A stretch of DNA of 64,000 nt from Distichodus sexfasciatus. Taxonomy: Eukaryota > Chordata > Actinopteri > Characiformes > Distichodontidae. The position numbers were made by a program, and so were the translations under genes. The stretch spans positions 7,913,814 to 7,977,813 of the forward strand of contig JAVGVS010000004.1 in the NCBI GenBank assembly GCA_032718565.1. Direction: 5' to 3'. Of this stretch, positions 33,655-46,600 are shown piece after piece. The notes under the pieces were generated by a model. The model was not told where the DNA came from. It did no database searches and saw only the letters and a list, made by a program, of their open reading frames with translations. Each line of letters starts with the position of its first letter. The first letter of the stretch is position 1.

Positions 33655-34245
33655 CTACAAACCACTGCTGTATGTCGCTATGAAGAACCGCGCCTGCTAA
33701 ATGCTGGAAATGGAAATGTAAGATCTGCGATAGAACTGGTGTAAATCCGGGGTTTTTTAATTCATCCACAAAAACCTACCGTTAAAACACAACAATCCAA
33801 ACAGAAACCCATTTGCACATTTTGCTATATTGAAAGCTGATCATTTTAACCCAGTCAACTTCTGATAAATACAAGTTTTTACATTAATTTATTTCATATT
33901 TACAAACAGTCTGGAGTGGTCATCCTTAAAAAAAAAATTCTCTACACTAACTGTACATTGCATTTTGGTTCCTGTAGCAGGTGCAGCTTGGACCAGACAC
34001 GACTCCATCTCGGGTAACAGCAGAAACTGAAAGTGATAATACCTTAGGAATAAAGAAAAATATGTGGTCGGAGGAGGGGGCTTGTCGGGGCGATGACGTT
34101 TGTTCCAGACCCTTGTTGTGTCTACAGATCTAATCTCAACTTTCCCAACACAAACAGCACCCACTTGTGTGAACATTTATCTCAGAGTGTGACAACTGAT
34201 ACCTTGTTTTGGAACTCAAGTGGTTTAAGGCGGCACCCACGTGGT

Positions 34246-34612
34246 ACTGGTAAAGAATATGGAGTAACAATACATCAATATATCGATTCAATGATCAAAG
34301 ATCCCATGTCATCAATCCAAAATAGAAACATTGATCAGACATCATACATATTGTAAGATCACTATATATTAGGCAGGTCTATTTTTATTAAAAGGGAAGA
34401 TTTTTCATTTAACTGTCTGGTTGCGATGAGGAATAAAAATGTCAGATATTTTTGTTGCTTTATGGGACTTGATATGAATGGAAGAGATTGTGTTAAATCA
34501 GCACATGATATCGCCTGATATCGATCACTGGCTCCTGAACTAAACCTGATGGAAATTGTATCAGACTTTGTCGAATCGTTGTCCATTGAATCGACATTTA
34601 CACTGTATGATG
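34246..34612. mobile_element. MITE family A copy
   Basis: It carries CAAAATAGAAACATTGATCA and GACATCATACATATTGTAAG near the left, CTTGATATGAATGGAAG and a GATATCGATCACTGGCTCCTG block near the right. Confidence 0.65.
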
Positions 34613-34933
34613 ATCAAACTAGAGAGAGGTTTTGGGGGAGTTTTAACAAATTTGTGATGAACATCAAAACATTTGGCCAAAACCCACCGTGTAATTCTAA
34701 CCCCGGACACAGATAAACCTTTACATGGAAGCATCTTCCCTTAAAACATTCACTGAGGGAGAAGAGGGTGAAATGGACCCTGTTGATAACTGACCACACA
34801 AAGGCGTTCCAGTGGGACAAGCCAAAATAACCCAGTTTTAAAGAATTTCACCATTCGGCAGCTTCGTTACACCTTCATACATCCAGTAAGTACACTAAAA
34901 TCAGATTTAATCTTACAAGATTTCGGTAAAAAG

Positions 34934-35320
34934 TAGGGGTGCACGATTCAGAAAATCTCACAATTCGATTCAAAATCGATTCACGGTTAATAATCAATTC
35001 ACAGTTAAATTTTTTTAGTTACTTTTCCAATTTGTCCAAAAAAAATAAATCACACTAATCAAATCTAGTTTACTGAATGTAATGCATATGTACACATACT
35101 GACTGCATTTTCTTTCATGCTTATGGGAAGGAGGTCTACCTGGGCAGATTTCGACATTGCGCCATCTATAGGATTGGCGAGCTGAAATCGTGTCGGGGGG
35201 GAAATGAACTAGTGCCATTACGTTAGTTGAAAAATATGATTCCAATTTTTTGGAATGCATGAATCGAATTTTGAATCGACAGATTAAGAATCATGATTCA
35301 ATTTGTTTTACACACCCCCA
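34934..35320. mobile_element. hAT MITE with TAGGGGTGCACGATTC end
   Basis: The left end TAGGGGTGCACGATTCAG and right end TTTTACACACCCCCA are flanked by GTAAAAAG (34926-34933) and GTAAAAAA (35321-35328), an 8-bp duplication with one mismatch. AATCGATTC words are repeated near both ends. Confidence 0.82.
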
Positions 35321-35509
35321 GTAAAAAAGGGACTCAACACACCAGAAAGAAGGGGCACTAAAGTGGTCTTTAAGAATGAAAACGTCAAATAAAAAATGTT
35401 CTCACTGCCCCAGTTTTGTTCATGTATAAGAACTTCATTTTATAAAAAGTAAGATAACGTTTAGAGGTTGCTCAAGCAGCTTGAATATTCAATACATATT
35501 ATAACGTCA

Positions 35510-35755
35510 CTTCATATGGCAGGGGTGTATTTTTTATGTCTGGTTGATCTCAGCAATAAAAATGTGAAATCATATTTGAGTTGCCTTTTGTGATTTGATT
35601 TGAATGGAAGTGATGGTGTTAAATCAGCATGAGAGTCTAAAATTGATCGCCGACTCCTGAATTAAACTGAATGGAATTTGTTTCGTGGAAGACTTTGTTG
35701 AATCATTGTCTACTGAATCGATATTAATTCTGTATTATTATATTACTGTATTACT
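35510..35755. mobile_element. MITE family A fragment
   Basis: It contains GTCTGGTTGATCTCAGCAAT, ATTTGAATGGAAGTGATGGT and TTGAATCATTGTCTACTGAA, matching the 34246-34612 copy. Confidence 0.6.
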
Positions 35756-36415
35756 CCTACACAGAAACTCTTTTTTTCTGTCAACACTTTCTACTTTTAA
35801 CAGCAATTTTTCTGTGACTTTACTGCCAGTACACATAATAGATTAGGGTTGAATATTTAATTCACTTCTCAGAGCTGTCCGTTTAGTCTTAGACTGGCCA
35901 AAGCTAAGCTAAAAACTTGAACATTTGTATTATTTTTCCAGACTTTGATCCTGTTGAGCAACCTCTAAGGCCAAGTGTCTAAAAAAACAGGATTTTTTTG
36001 GCCAGGTAAACCTTCTCATAACGCATCACAGGATAAAGGGGTGAGTGCATGAACATTTTTTTTTTTAGAATTTATTTCATAGCTAAGGAGCAGCCTAACG
36101 GCGCCCGCGTCCTCGTCTAGTAGAGCTACAGTGATGACCGTTCACAGTAAAGAAGACGTCCAACAGAACACACAAGGGATTCCCTAAAATCTGCAGCTTT
36201 ACCAGCACTCAAATCACAGCTACATAATCCAGACACAAGATTCTTCTACGCTGTAAAGATTATTTGATCGGTAATTCATGTTAACATCTTATATTTATTG
36301 AAATTTGTTATTTAGATTTTTTTTTTGTTGAGTTTTCAGTCTTACAACTTAACTCTTTTAAGTCAGTTCACCGAAATGAAAATGTGAAGATGCCAAATGA
36401 AGTTAAAACTGTAAG
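35756..36415. other. intergenic, nothing recognised
   Basis: AT-rich sequence between the convergent cmc1 and azi2 genes, with no exon, RNA gene or clear repeat that I can support. Confidence 0.35.
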
Positions 36416-37058
36416 TAGGACTGAGCAATATGGTCTAAAAACAATACTGTGATATTTTTAGGCTATATCGCAATACACTATATATCTTTCGACACCTTCA
36501 GATTTCCTCCAAATCACTGTATAAATACTAAATTTATTCGTTATTGTTACCAACTAAAATATCAGTTTTGTCTGTAATTAAGGTGAAGATTTGACTGAAC
36601 TGTAGCATTTTTGCGGGCGCTGGCGTTTCCCATGAGAGTTGCGAGCGCTCACACACACAGCACGTTTACATCGCGAAGTATGTCTTTTATGCGTTCACAC
36701 ATTTACTTCGGTTTTTGTGAACAGAATAACAGAAGCAGTGCTGTTTTCCTTGGGAACCAAGTCGTGCGCTTCCATCTTCAATGAATGTCTCTGAAATTGT
36801 GTGAATATTCACTTCTCTCTCTCTGCGCGCTCGCTTTCCTCCGCTTCCGCTACAAAACGTGCATGCGCTAGGAGAGTGCTCTGGATGGGTGGGGGAGTGA
36901 GCTGTCTGCTCTGAGAGAGCAGAGAAGCCAAACGCGAAAGTGACGTACATACTGTAATGTGAGGATTTGTACTTGATATTCACGGTATAGTCTTTACTAC
37001 ATCGCACGTGGAACAAGCCGAGATACATCGAGTATATTCGGTATATCGCCCACCCCTA
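36416..37058. mobile_element. hAT MITE with TAGG(A/G)(C/G)TG(A/G)GC(A/G)ATAT ends
   Basis: The left end TAGGACTGAGCAATATGG pairs with the inverse of ATATCGCCCACCCCTA. The flanks ACTGTAAG (36408-36415) and TCTGTAAG (37059-37066) form an 8-bp duplication with one mismatch. Its centre shares a GTTTACATCGCGAA / TTTACTTC block with 43623-45017. Confidence 0.88.
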
Positions 37059-37638
37059 TCTGTAAGTCGTACCTACGGCTGCGTTTAAGAGTGAATTCTG
37101 GTTTAAATTTTTAAAAATCGTTTCCATTACTGCTTTAAAGTATTAAGTACAATGAAATTGGATAAGCTGATTATTTCAACTCGTTATTATACGTCTAGTT
37201 TTAGCTTTGTATTGCTAATCCCCCTTTACATTCTACATGAACGCTGTATCGGATTTATGTGTGTGACACATTAACACATTCACTCTTAAACAAATCCTAT
37301 CAATAAAAGTTAAAGATAAAGGCTAAAACTAGACTTAACATAAGGAGCTGAAATAATGAATATATTAAAACTGATTTGACTTAGCTTAGTTTAGAGTTTA
37401 GAAGTGTGTTGTATGAACACATTCACTCTTAAACATAGCAGTAGTTACAACGGTTTCAGCTTTAAGTTCATCCATCGTCTTCAATTTTTCATTTAAATGA
37501 ACCGACTTGAAAAACATAAAACGTCAGAACACTGAAAACTCATAAAAGTGAGCTACAATACCATAAACGGTCATTTGAAGTGGAATTAAATGAAAGAAGT
37601 ATGTTAACAAGTCTTACTGATCAAATCGCTTTTTACAG

Positions 37639-37644
37639 TTTAAT
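37639..37644 (-). terminator. possible azi2 poly(A) signal (ATTAAA)
   Basis: ATTAAA lies on the minus strand about 175 nt downstream of the azi2 stop. It is a common variant signal, but no cleavage evidence is available. Confidence 0.4.
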
Positions 37645-37817
37645 GGAGATGATCCATGTTCCCCCCCACACACACACACACGTTCACACACACTCGGCCC
37701 TCTCTGGAAGGTTCTTTACAGGGCCCAGGTGAGAGGGGACGTGGTTTTGGGGAGGAGGCTGTGCTCTTAAGGCAGCTAAACGCGTCTTTTTTTGGACGTG
37801 GGACCCCACGGCCCTTG

Positions 37818-38161
37818 TCAGAAAGGTTTGGGCCAGCAGTGGCCACTGGCGCCGCTGGACGAGGGCCCCTCCCAGAACAGGGCGTGACTGGGTGTGGGGT
37901 GGGCGGGGATGCTCCAGGAGCCGTCCTCCAGTGAGCCGGGGTGCTGCGGTGGGGTCGGGGTCAGGGTGGGGGGGCCGGCAGCGCTGCCCAGAGGGGTCGG
38001 ACGGTCCAGGGGCCAGCTGTCCTTTGGGGTCTCGGAGTAAGCGGCGGCGGTGGAGCTGCAGGGGGCCGGGGGGGCGCTGGGAGGACGGGGGATGGAGATG
38101 TGCACCGGAGAACGCTTACACTCCACATCGTCCAGACACTGAACCGGGAGAGCTGACGCTG
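37818..38161 (-). CDS. azi2: azi2 last coding exon with stop
   Basis: The acceptor TTTCCAG precedes 38161 and the phase (two bases completing a split Ala codon) fits the preceding exon. It encodes ALPVQCLDDVECKRSP, a Pro/Ser-rich stretch, GSLEDGSW and a C-terminus ending PKPF, with TGA at 37820-37818. Its composition is GC-rich compared with the introns. Confidence 0.9.
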
Positions 38162-40575
38162 CTGGAAACACACACAACCAGAGAGCAAGTGTCACAAAAC
38201 CAATGCACACCACAAACTGCTGCAACAGGGCTGTTACGGCATGTGCGCCTCTGTGTGTGCGTGTGCGCACATGTATATAAGAGTATGTAAATGGTGAGTG
38301 TGTGTGTGTAAGTGAACGTGTGTGTGTAAGCAAATGAGTGAGTGTGTGAGGTAGTGTGTGTGTGTGTAAGTAAATTAGTGAGTGTGTGAGAGACAGTGTG
38401 AAAGTGAATGAGTGAGTGTGTAAGTGAATGTGTGTGTGAGTGTGAGTAAATGAGTGTGTGTAAGTGCGTGTGTAAGTGAATAAGTGTGTGTGTGTGAGTG
38501 TGTAAGTGCATGTCTAAGTAAATAAGTGAGTGTGTGTGAGTAAATGAGTGTGTGTGTGTAAGTGCGTGCGTGTGTGAGTAAATGAGTGAGAGTGAATGTG
38601 TACGAGTGATAACTACACAACACACACAGACGTGTATAGCCAGTGCTAGAACTGAGCCGTGGGTTAAGGTGGCGCTCCGAGCAGAGCTCTCCTCCTCCGT
38701 CCTGCAGCACGTCGTTGCCGTGGCCAAATTACAAGTTGCGTCAAACGCTCTTGACTCTCAAACATTTCTGCAAACGTGCAGTATGTAACTGTATAAACCA
38801 TATCTCTACGAGGACAAGCAGAGCAGCACGCAAAACCTCCATGACTGTGTTCAGGGCCGCCGCTTCCATAACTCACCAAAAATCACCAGATCGTCATAAT
38901 CATAATGACGACATATTTATAATAAGCTGTTGTGCTTAGGGCACCAAATGGCTAGCACCCGTCCTGATTGTGCACTTTTGGGCTTCCCTCTTTACCCCGC
39001 CCCACACGGTTCTGTCCAGTGGTTGACCGACCTCAGAACACGTGTGGTTTTGTTTACAAATTCCACTCCTACAATGTGAAAGTGAACTACACCAAAGAAC
39101 AAAAGTAAACATTTGATTTAGTTCGGACCAAAGCACGTGAACTAACGTTAGTGTTTGTGAGAGTGTCTACGTGTGTGCGAGTGTACTATAAGGTGCTGAT
39201 GTGATAACGTTGTTGCCTCACATGATCAGCACATGAGGAAGACCCAGCTCTCCTCCTCCACCTCCACCTAATTTCCAAAGAACGGATCTAGCCTTGTTTA
39301 TTCCTCCTCCTGCCCTCATTTACACCTCCCTCCCTCCACCCACGCTGCATGGTGAAGGAATACTAACACACTCGCTCCCCCCTCCCCCTGCCCAGTATGA
39401 GAACTGTAGGCTGGTGGATTTCTCTCCCCTCACTGCACCTGATTGGAATAGAGGAATAAAACCAGCCACTCATCTGTTTTTCATCTCATAACTCCATCCT
39501 TCCCCTACTGAGTGTGTGTGTGTGTGTGTGTGTGTGTAGTTTAGACTGGAGCTCATCTATAGATTCATGAGTGTACTTCTCCCACGAGCTGGCAGTGAGG
39601 AAGAGCAACACAACCCCACCCTCCTTACAATTAACTCTACACACACACACACAGTCTTGTATTACTATCTTCGTGAGGTCCTTCCATAGACTCCCATAAT
39701 AACTAAAGTATATAATTTTATACCTACACCTAACCCTAACCCTAACCTTAACCTCAGTAACCAAAAGCACATCTTTTAGTTTCTCAAATAAAAGAAGCAC
39801 ATTTTCTATAAAGTCAGTTTTCCTCATGGGGACCTCTCAAATGTCCTCACAAAGCCCAAAAAAACAGATAAAAGTGATTTTAGGGGACAAAAGGTCCCCA
39901 CAATGCAATTAATACATGAACACACAGTCTCACACGTGTGCACACATACACTTTGTCTCGCACGCACGCACACACACACACACTTTGTCTCGCACGCACA
40001 CACACACACACACTTTGTCTCGCACACACACACACACTTTGTCTCGCACGCACACACACACACACACTGTCTCACACGCGCACACACACACACTTTGTCT
40101 CACACGCGCACACACACACACTTTGTCTCACACGCGCACACACACACTTTGTCTCACACGCGCACACACACTTTGTCTCACATACGTGCACACACTTTTT
40201 GTCTCACGCGCGCGCGCGCACACACTTTGTCTCACACACACACACACGCACACTTTGTCTCAAACGCGCACACACACACACACACGTGCATTCAAGCCTG
40301 CCGCGTGTGAAATCAGGACTCACGCACCTTTCTGGCAGATATAACTAACATGACACTCACTTCTGGTTACTGAGTGTGTTTAGGAGTTGAAGTGTGTGTT
40401 TAAATGTGTGTGCGTGTGTTTAGGTGCTGACCTCTCCTGAGTTGGGGAGGTAGAGGTTTGTCTCTGATCTTCCTCATCAGCTGGGACTGGGCTGTAACCA
40501 GCGTGTGCAGGTGCTTCATCTCCTCAAACACCTCCTCGTAGGTTTTCATCACAAACACAGCCCTGCACGCAGGCA

Positions 40576-40610
<35 letters not shown>

Positions 40611-43600
40611 TAGAGAGTCTAGCATTACTCCACCACATACTTCTACATGTGCCAAATGAACAAGGCATCAATCTGCTGGACTCATTCACACACAGCATGC
40701 TGTTGCGGTCACACAGCTCCCTCTAGTGTTGGGACTGGCTTCCTGCACTACACACACTGCTATTCGGCCAGTCCCCCTTTATATCCCAAGAGCATTTGAG
40801 GTTCTGCATGGTCAGCTGTGCTACCTGCTGTCTGCTGCTGCTGCTGCCGCCAGCTCTCCACTCTCCTCACTCTGCACTGCACAGTGCTCTCCAGCCTCCT
40901 GTCAACAACAACGGCAACAAGGTCAACACCACAAACACTCCAGCTTTATACTCGCCCACTTCTCCACAAACTAGCTCTTCATGAGGGGACGTTTTTGCAT
41001 GACTCATGAAGTTTTTCAGAAGTCCAAAAAAAGGTTTCCCCTTTGGGAATGACCGATTTCTCAAACTTCTTTCACTGTTGCATTCAGAATTTAGGGTGCA
41101 ACAAAGTTACCTTATTATCCATCACCACACCTTAAATATGTAGCTACGACACCTTTCTGAAATGACTTTGACCAAAAATGATACTTTCATATGAATCATG
41201 TCCACTATACTGGCAAAAGTATTGGGACGCCTGCATTTACACACACAAACTTCAATGAAATCCCATTCTTAATCCACAGGCTTTAATATAGACTTGGTCC
41301 ACCCTTTGCAGCTACAACAGCTTCAGCTCTTCTGGGAAGACTGTCCACAAGGTTTAGGAGTGTGTTTACGGGAATCCTCGAACATTCTTCCAGAAGAGCA
41401 TTTGTGAGGTCGACCACTGATGTTGGACGAGAAGGCCTGGCTCACAGTCTCCGCTCTAGTTCATCCGAAAGGTGTTCTTTGGGGTTGAAGAGTGGGCCTG
41501 TGCAGGTCAGTCAAGTTCCTCCACACCAAACTTGCTCGTCCATGTCTTTATGGCTTTGTGCACTGGTGTGCAGTCATGTTGGAACAGGAAGGGGCCTTCA
41601 CCAAACTCTCCAATATCTCTTGGTTTGCTGAAGCATTAAGAGTTCCTTTCACTGGAACTAAGGGGCCAAGCCCAACACCTAAAAAACAAACCCCACTGGA
41701 ACACCCAAATTCAATTATCTGGAGTTTTGCAGTGTACTGTAGATACAAATGTAAGGTGTGGTGGGTTATATGCTAATTCAATTCTGAGTTCAACAGTGAA
41801 AGGATTTCGGGAATCAGTCAACATCCCAACATTAGCTTTCGTTATGGGAAAAGGAGTCTGTGTGCATATTTTATGTATTCTTATAGATACTATAGCACTT
41901 TAAGTATTTTTATTTTTATTTTATTGTGTTTTATGATTATTATTTACAGATGATGCACCGACCGGAGACCACTTTCAATTTCGTTGTACCTGTGACAATG
42001 ACAATAAAGACATTCAATTCAATTCAAAATTCAATTCAAAAGCTACAGAGGTCTATTTTTTGACTCACAGTGTAGGAACCACCACACTCTGTCTGCTTGT
42101 GGTTTCTGTCCAGAACCTTTTTTTCAGTCCCTACTGGAGCACAGGAAATTTAGCCAGACCAGTGATTTTTGGGGGCGGGTTTTGAAACAGCTACCGTAAC
42201 ACAGAAATGTGGGGGAAACGGGCATCACAGGAATCAAGAAGGCTGTTTGAAAACCTTACTGTAAAAGCAGATACACACACAAACACACACACACACCTGT
42301 GTGGCTCTACAAAGTGTGTGTAAATGGCTATTTTCCACCCTCAGTCTGTCCAGCTCTTCCTGCAGTGTGTGGATCTGTAGCTCGGTGGAACCTCGCTTCA
42401 CCTGCCAGTAGTCCTGCGTCTCATTCAGACTCTTCATCACTGAGGAAGCACATGACCATCATGAGTGAAAGAAAGCTAAGAAACAGGGATTTGAGTGAGT
42501 AGGTATTTGTCATTGTGAACACAGCACAGCGCACAGTACACCACAACGAAATGTGACCTCTGCATTTGAGTCATCCGTGTAGAGAGACTTTAGTGGCAAT
42601 ATTATCGAATAAATATCATACCATTCACAAATATATTTCTTGATTCAGCAACAAATGTAACAAGATTCACAAAGATAATTTATAACTTACAAATAAATGT
42701 AACACCATTCACAAATGCATTTCTCCATTCAAATAAAAATGTTACACGATGCACAAATGTCAGTGCAGTTACATTTACTCACAAACCGATAAACCTGCAT
42801 TTACAAACCACCGTATATATTTGTGAATACCCCTACATTTATTTGTGGATTTTTGAGACCTCCCTGACGGCCCTCGATGCACAAATGTGTTTTTTCAAAA
42901 GGTAGCCCATCATATGTCTCCAAAGTTTACAGCCAATCACATCAACTGAAGTTCGAGAGTATGATTTAATGTTGACAACACTGCGCTACATTCGCGAATT
43001 GTAGTCGTCTCTTGGAGGGAATTGTACGCTCGGCCAGAGAATGTTCAGGTTTGACTCAGTCAACATTACGCGAAAATTCTGACCGAGTCAAACCTGAACA
43101 TTCTCTGGCCAAATGTACAATTCCCTCCAAGAGAACGCAGGTTTATCAGTTTGTGAATAAATGTAGCTGCACTGACATTTGTGCATCATGTAACTTTTTT
43201 TTTCTGAGTGGAGAAATGCATTTGTGAATGTTGTAACATTTATTTGTAAGTCATAAATTATCTTTGTGAATCTTGTTACATTTGTTGCTGAATCAAGAAC
43301 TATATTTGTGAATGGTCTGATATTTATACGCTAATATTGACAGTAAAGTCTCTCCATATATCCGTGAAGAAACAGCGGGCAGTTTTTGGCAGGGCCCGGG
43401 GAGCAGTGCTTGGAGACGATACTTGCTCAGGAGTACCTAAATGGTACCTTTAATGGTTTGGGACTTGAACCGGTGATCCCCAGATCATGGGGCCAACTCC
43501 CTAACCACTCTGCTACCAATCCCCTTTTATATCATGATTTATATTATATGCTCCCTGAACAACCTGCATGAGGACCTACGGAGCCTATCCCGGAAACTTA

Positions 43601-46600
43601 CGGGCACAAGGCGGGGAACAACTAGAAAGGTCACGATACCACTTTTTTAATGTCCGATACGATACCGATATTATACATTTAGATATCTGCTGCTACGATA
43701 TAAATCCGATACAGTCTCCGAGTCTTTTTTAAACATAAAATAATGCTTTAAAATGTCTGAATACATGACTGAGATTATTGTTATGCTTAAAGAAATGCTT
43801 GATTTAAATACTGTTTTCCTACTAAAACAATGCAATAATTACACACACGTCAAATTATGCTAAATTATTTGTTCTCAAAAATTGTTCGTTTAGACATATA
43901 AATATTTCTTCTTTCTTATTGATTACACTATAACATTATAAAATTGGAAAAAAATAAACTGCTTTTGCAGAGAACTACATTTCCCACAATCCTGGGAATT
44001 TCTGGAACGTGCACCCAACGGTTCATTGTGATGCGGCTCCGGGGGGCGCGCGTTCCAGAATAAACGAGGGAAAATCTAAATAAACGGCAGAATTATTAGT
44101 AGAACGCTGGTTATTGTGGTTATTTATCAGCTAAAATATGGTTTGTGTCTGTAACAAAGGGGACATTTTGACCGAACTGGAGCGTTTTGCGAGTAATGGC
44201 ACTCATTAACACAACGCACGCGTTTACATCGCGAAAAATTTTATTTATGCGTTTTTATGCATTTACTTCTGTTTTAGTGCACGGAACATCTGACAAATAC
44301 TTTCACATGCAGAGGGATCAGGTCTTGTCTTGATCACGCCACTGAAAATGTTGTGTGTCACTATTAAGCGTCCGTATGAAACTCAAGCGGAGCTGCTCTA
44401 GCGAGTAAAAGGAATTACACCAAGCTTCGATTCTAGAAAAATTGCCTTGACCATTTTTTGTAATAGAATTATTTGAGTTATTGGAACAATCGTTTCAGCT
44501 CTACTTTACCAGTGTCAGTTCCCATGCATAAACAATTAAGCGTGCACGCATTTACAGATCGGCTCCATAGAACGGCCCAGTGCCACCATTACCCAATCCA
44601 GCTGTTTGAGCCCGTTATAGGAACGATACCGATCCACATATCGGATCCACATACCAACTTCAGTATTTCATTTTCAACTGATCAATTTTTAAAATTTTTT
44701 ATAATGTTATGGTGTAATCAATAAGAAAGAAGAAATATTTATTTGTCTAAACGAACAATTTTTGAGAACAAATAATTTAGCATATACATGTGTGTGTAAT
44801 TATTACATTGTTTTAGTAGGAAAACAGTATTTAAATCAAGCATTTAAGCATTAAGCATAACAATAATCTCAGTCATGTATTCAGACATTTTAAAGCATTA
44901 TTTTATGTTAAAAAAAACCTCTAACTGTATCGGATTTGTATCGGTATCGGCAGACATCTAAATTTACAATATCGGTATCTGTATCGGACATAAAAAAGTG
45001 GTATCGGCCCATCTCTAGTTTAAACGTCTTAAATTTCTTAAGAACAAATCCAAGATAAAACATCATTTATTATTAACTGGTATAAATATTGATGAATGAA
45101 TGTTTGTGTACCTTGGCTGGTCTCCAGCTCAGATTTAAGCTGTAAAACCTCCAGCTCTTTGGCCTGCAGCTGTTCCATCAAGCGCCTCTCAGACTCTGCC
45201 CACTCCTTCTTCTACAACAGACATAACACACACAGCTGGCATCACAAAAAATATCACAGTATCACACATTAACAGGATTTAGGACAGGGGTAGGCGAAGA
45301 TTCACTCCTCTACTGGGGATACACAAATCAGTGTAACTGTTGGTGCTGTTCCCAAGCCTGGAAAAATGGGGAGGGTTGCGTCAGGAAAAGCCTCCGTGTG
45401 AAACTTTTGCCAGTTCAACAAGCGGACAAGAAGACAGTTGATCCTCTGTGGCGGATGCCGAAAGAAGCAGAAGAATACGTACGATGTCTGATCAGTGTTT
45501 TCATTTTGGATCAATGCTATGTGCGATCGATGAATCCAAATATCAGTGAACATCCTACAACCACATATATCATATCATCTCAAACATGTGATTCCACAGG
45601 GTGAGACGTAACGAGGCTTCTCCGGAGCCAAAAGTAAACAGAAATAAAGTGCAGTTGTCTACCAGTTTGTTGAGCTCAGCCTGCAGGTCTTTCTTCTCCA
45701 TGTAGATGCCTCTGTACGCGCTGAAGGCTTTATTCATGTACTGCGGCCCTTCAGAAGGAGGAGCCTCGGGTCTGAACAGCTGAACACAAATAAAAACAGT
45801 GCAATCAGCGAACACAGCAGTAAGGCCTCTTTCACACAGACGTCTGAATCAGGCATTTTTCTGGAGTTCATGGCGTCAGGTGAGTGCAGACTGAACGCCG
45901 AATGTTTTTCTGCTCACTGGAACAAACCAGAGCGTCCACACTGCCATTCATGAACTGCGTTCGGTCTGTTGCGCATTTGGAAGGAATCAGATAAATGCTG
46001 CATGCAATGTTTCCTGCCAAAATCCCAACGAACGCAAATAAAACATCACCATTGCGTTTAAATGCCGTTCAGTTGACGTTCTGGAGGACCGAATATGTCC
46101 CATGATTCCAAAAGTGCTCCGATACGGGATATGCGGAAGAAACCGCGTTTTGAAAATGTCCGAGGACACTGATCCAGAGATCCAGATCTCTTCTCCCATC
46201 TACGAGGATTTTTAAAAGAAGAAAGTCGAGGCTCAGTTTTAATGAAGCCTAGAGATACAGTACATGTTTTGTGAGCGCAGCTACAAAACGCAACAAAAAC
46301 GCGTAGGGCGTTCAGAGCGCTTTCGTTTACCCAAGATTCGAACGCCTGTATAGATGGGGCCTAACACTTACACTAGATGAGACCAGGTCTGTGTCATATG
46401 AGGGTGTACATCAGATGAGGAAATCAGAAGCTCTAATTGTTTCATATTTCAAACATCAGAAATTTTATGCTTTCCTGTGTTCTTCATATATGGAATATGT
46501 TTCTAAAAAAGGAAATAAAACAACTGGCTGGAGTATAATTACAATGGCTAGCCTCAAAGTACAAACTTCTCACTGCAGCATATAAACAGCAGGGTCGCAG

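Larger units (their letters stand above)
40985..42090. mobile_element. dispersed repeat family X (copy 2), with nested Tc1 and LINE-tail pieces
   Basis: The left block CACTGTTGCATTCAGAATTT and the right block AAAGCTACAGAGGTCTATTT followed by TTGACTCACAGTG match copies at 15640 and 62500. A Tc1 piece (41203-41755) and a LINE-like tail (41880-42030) lie inside. Confidence 0.55.

Noticed and set aside
38116..38727. ORFs up to 203 codons rich in His/Thr/Ser on the minus strand
   Set aside because: They arise from imperfect GT repeats read in all frames; only the part overlapping the azi2 last exon (37818-38161, another frame) is coding.
39727..39755. Telomere-like CTAACC repeats
   Set aside because: Only a few units inside a dispersed repeat; not an interstitial telomere. 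The short TAGGGTTAGGGTTAG at 14829 is likewise too short.
39824..40348. Several overlapping 60-142 codon ORFs rich in Cys/Val or His/Thr
   Set aside because: Artefacts of the CA-based minisatellite; both strands and all frames stay open.
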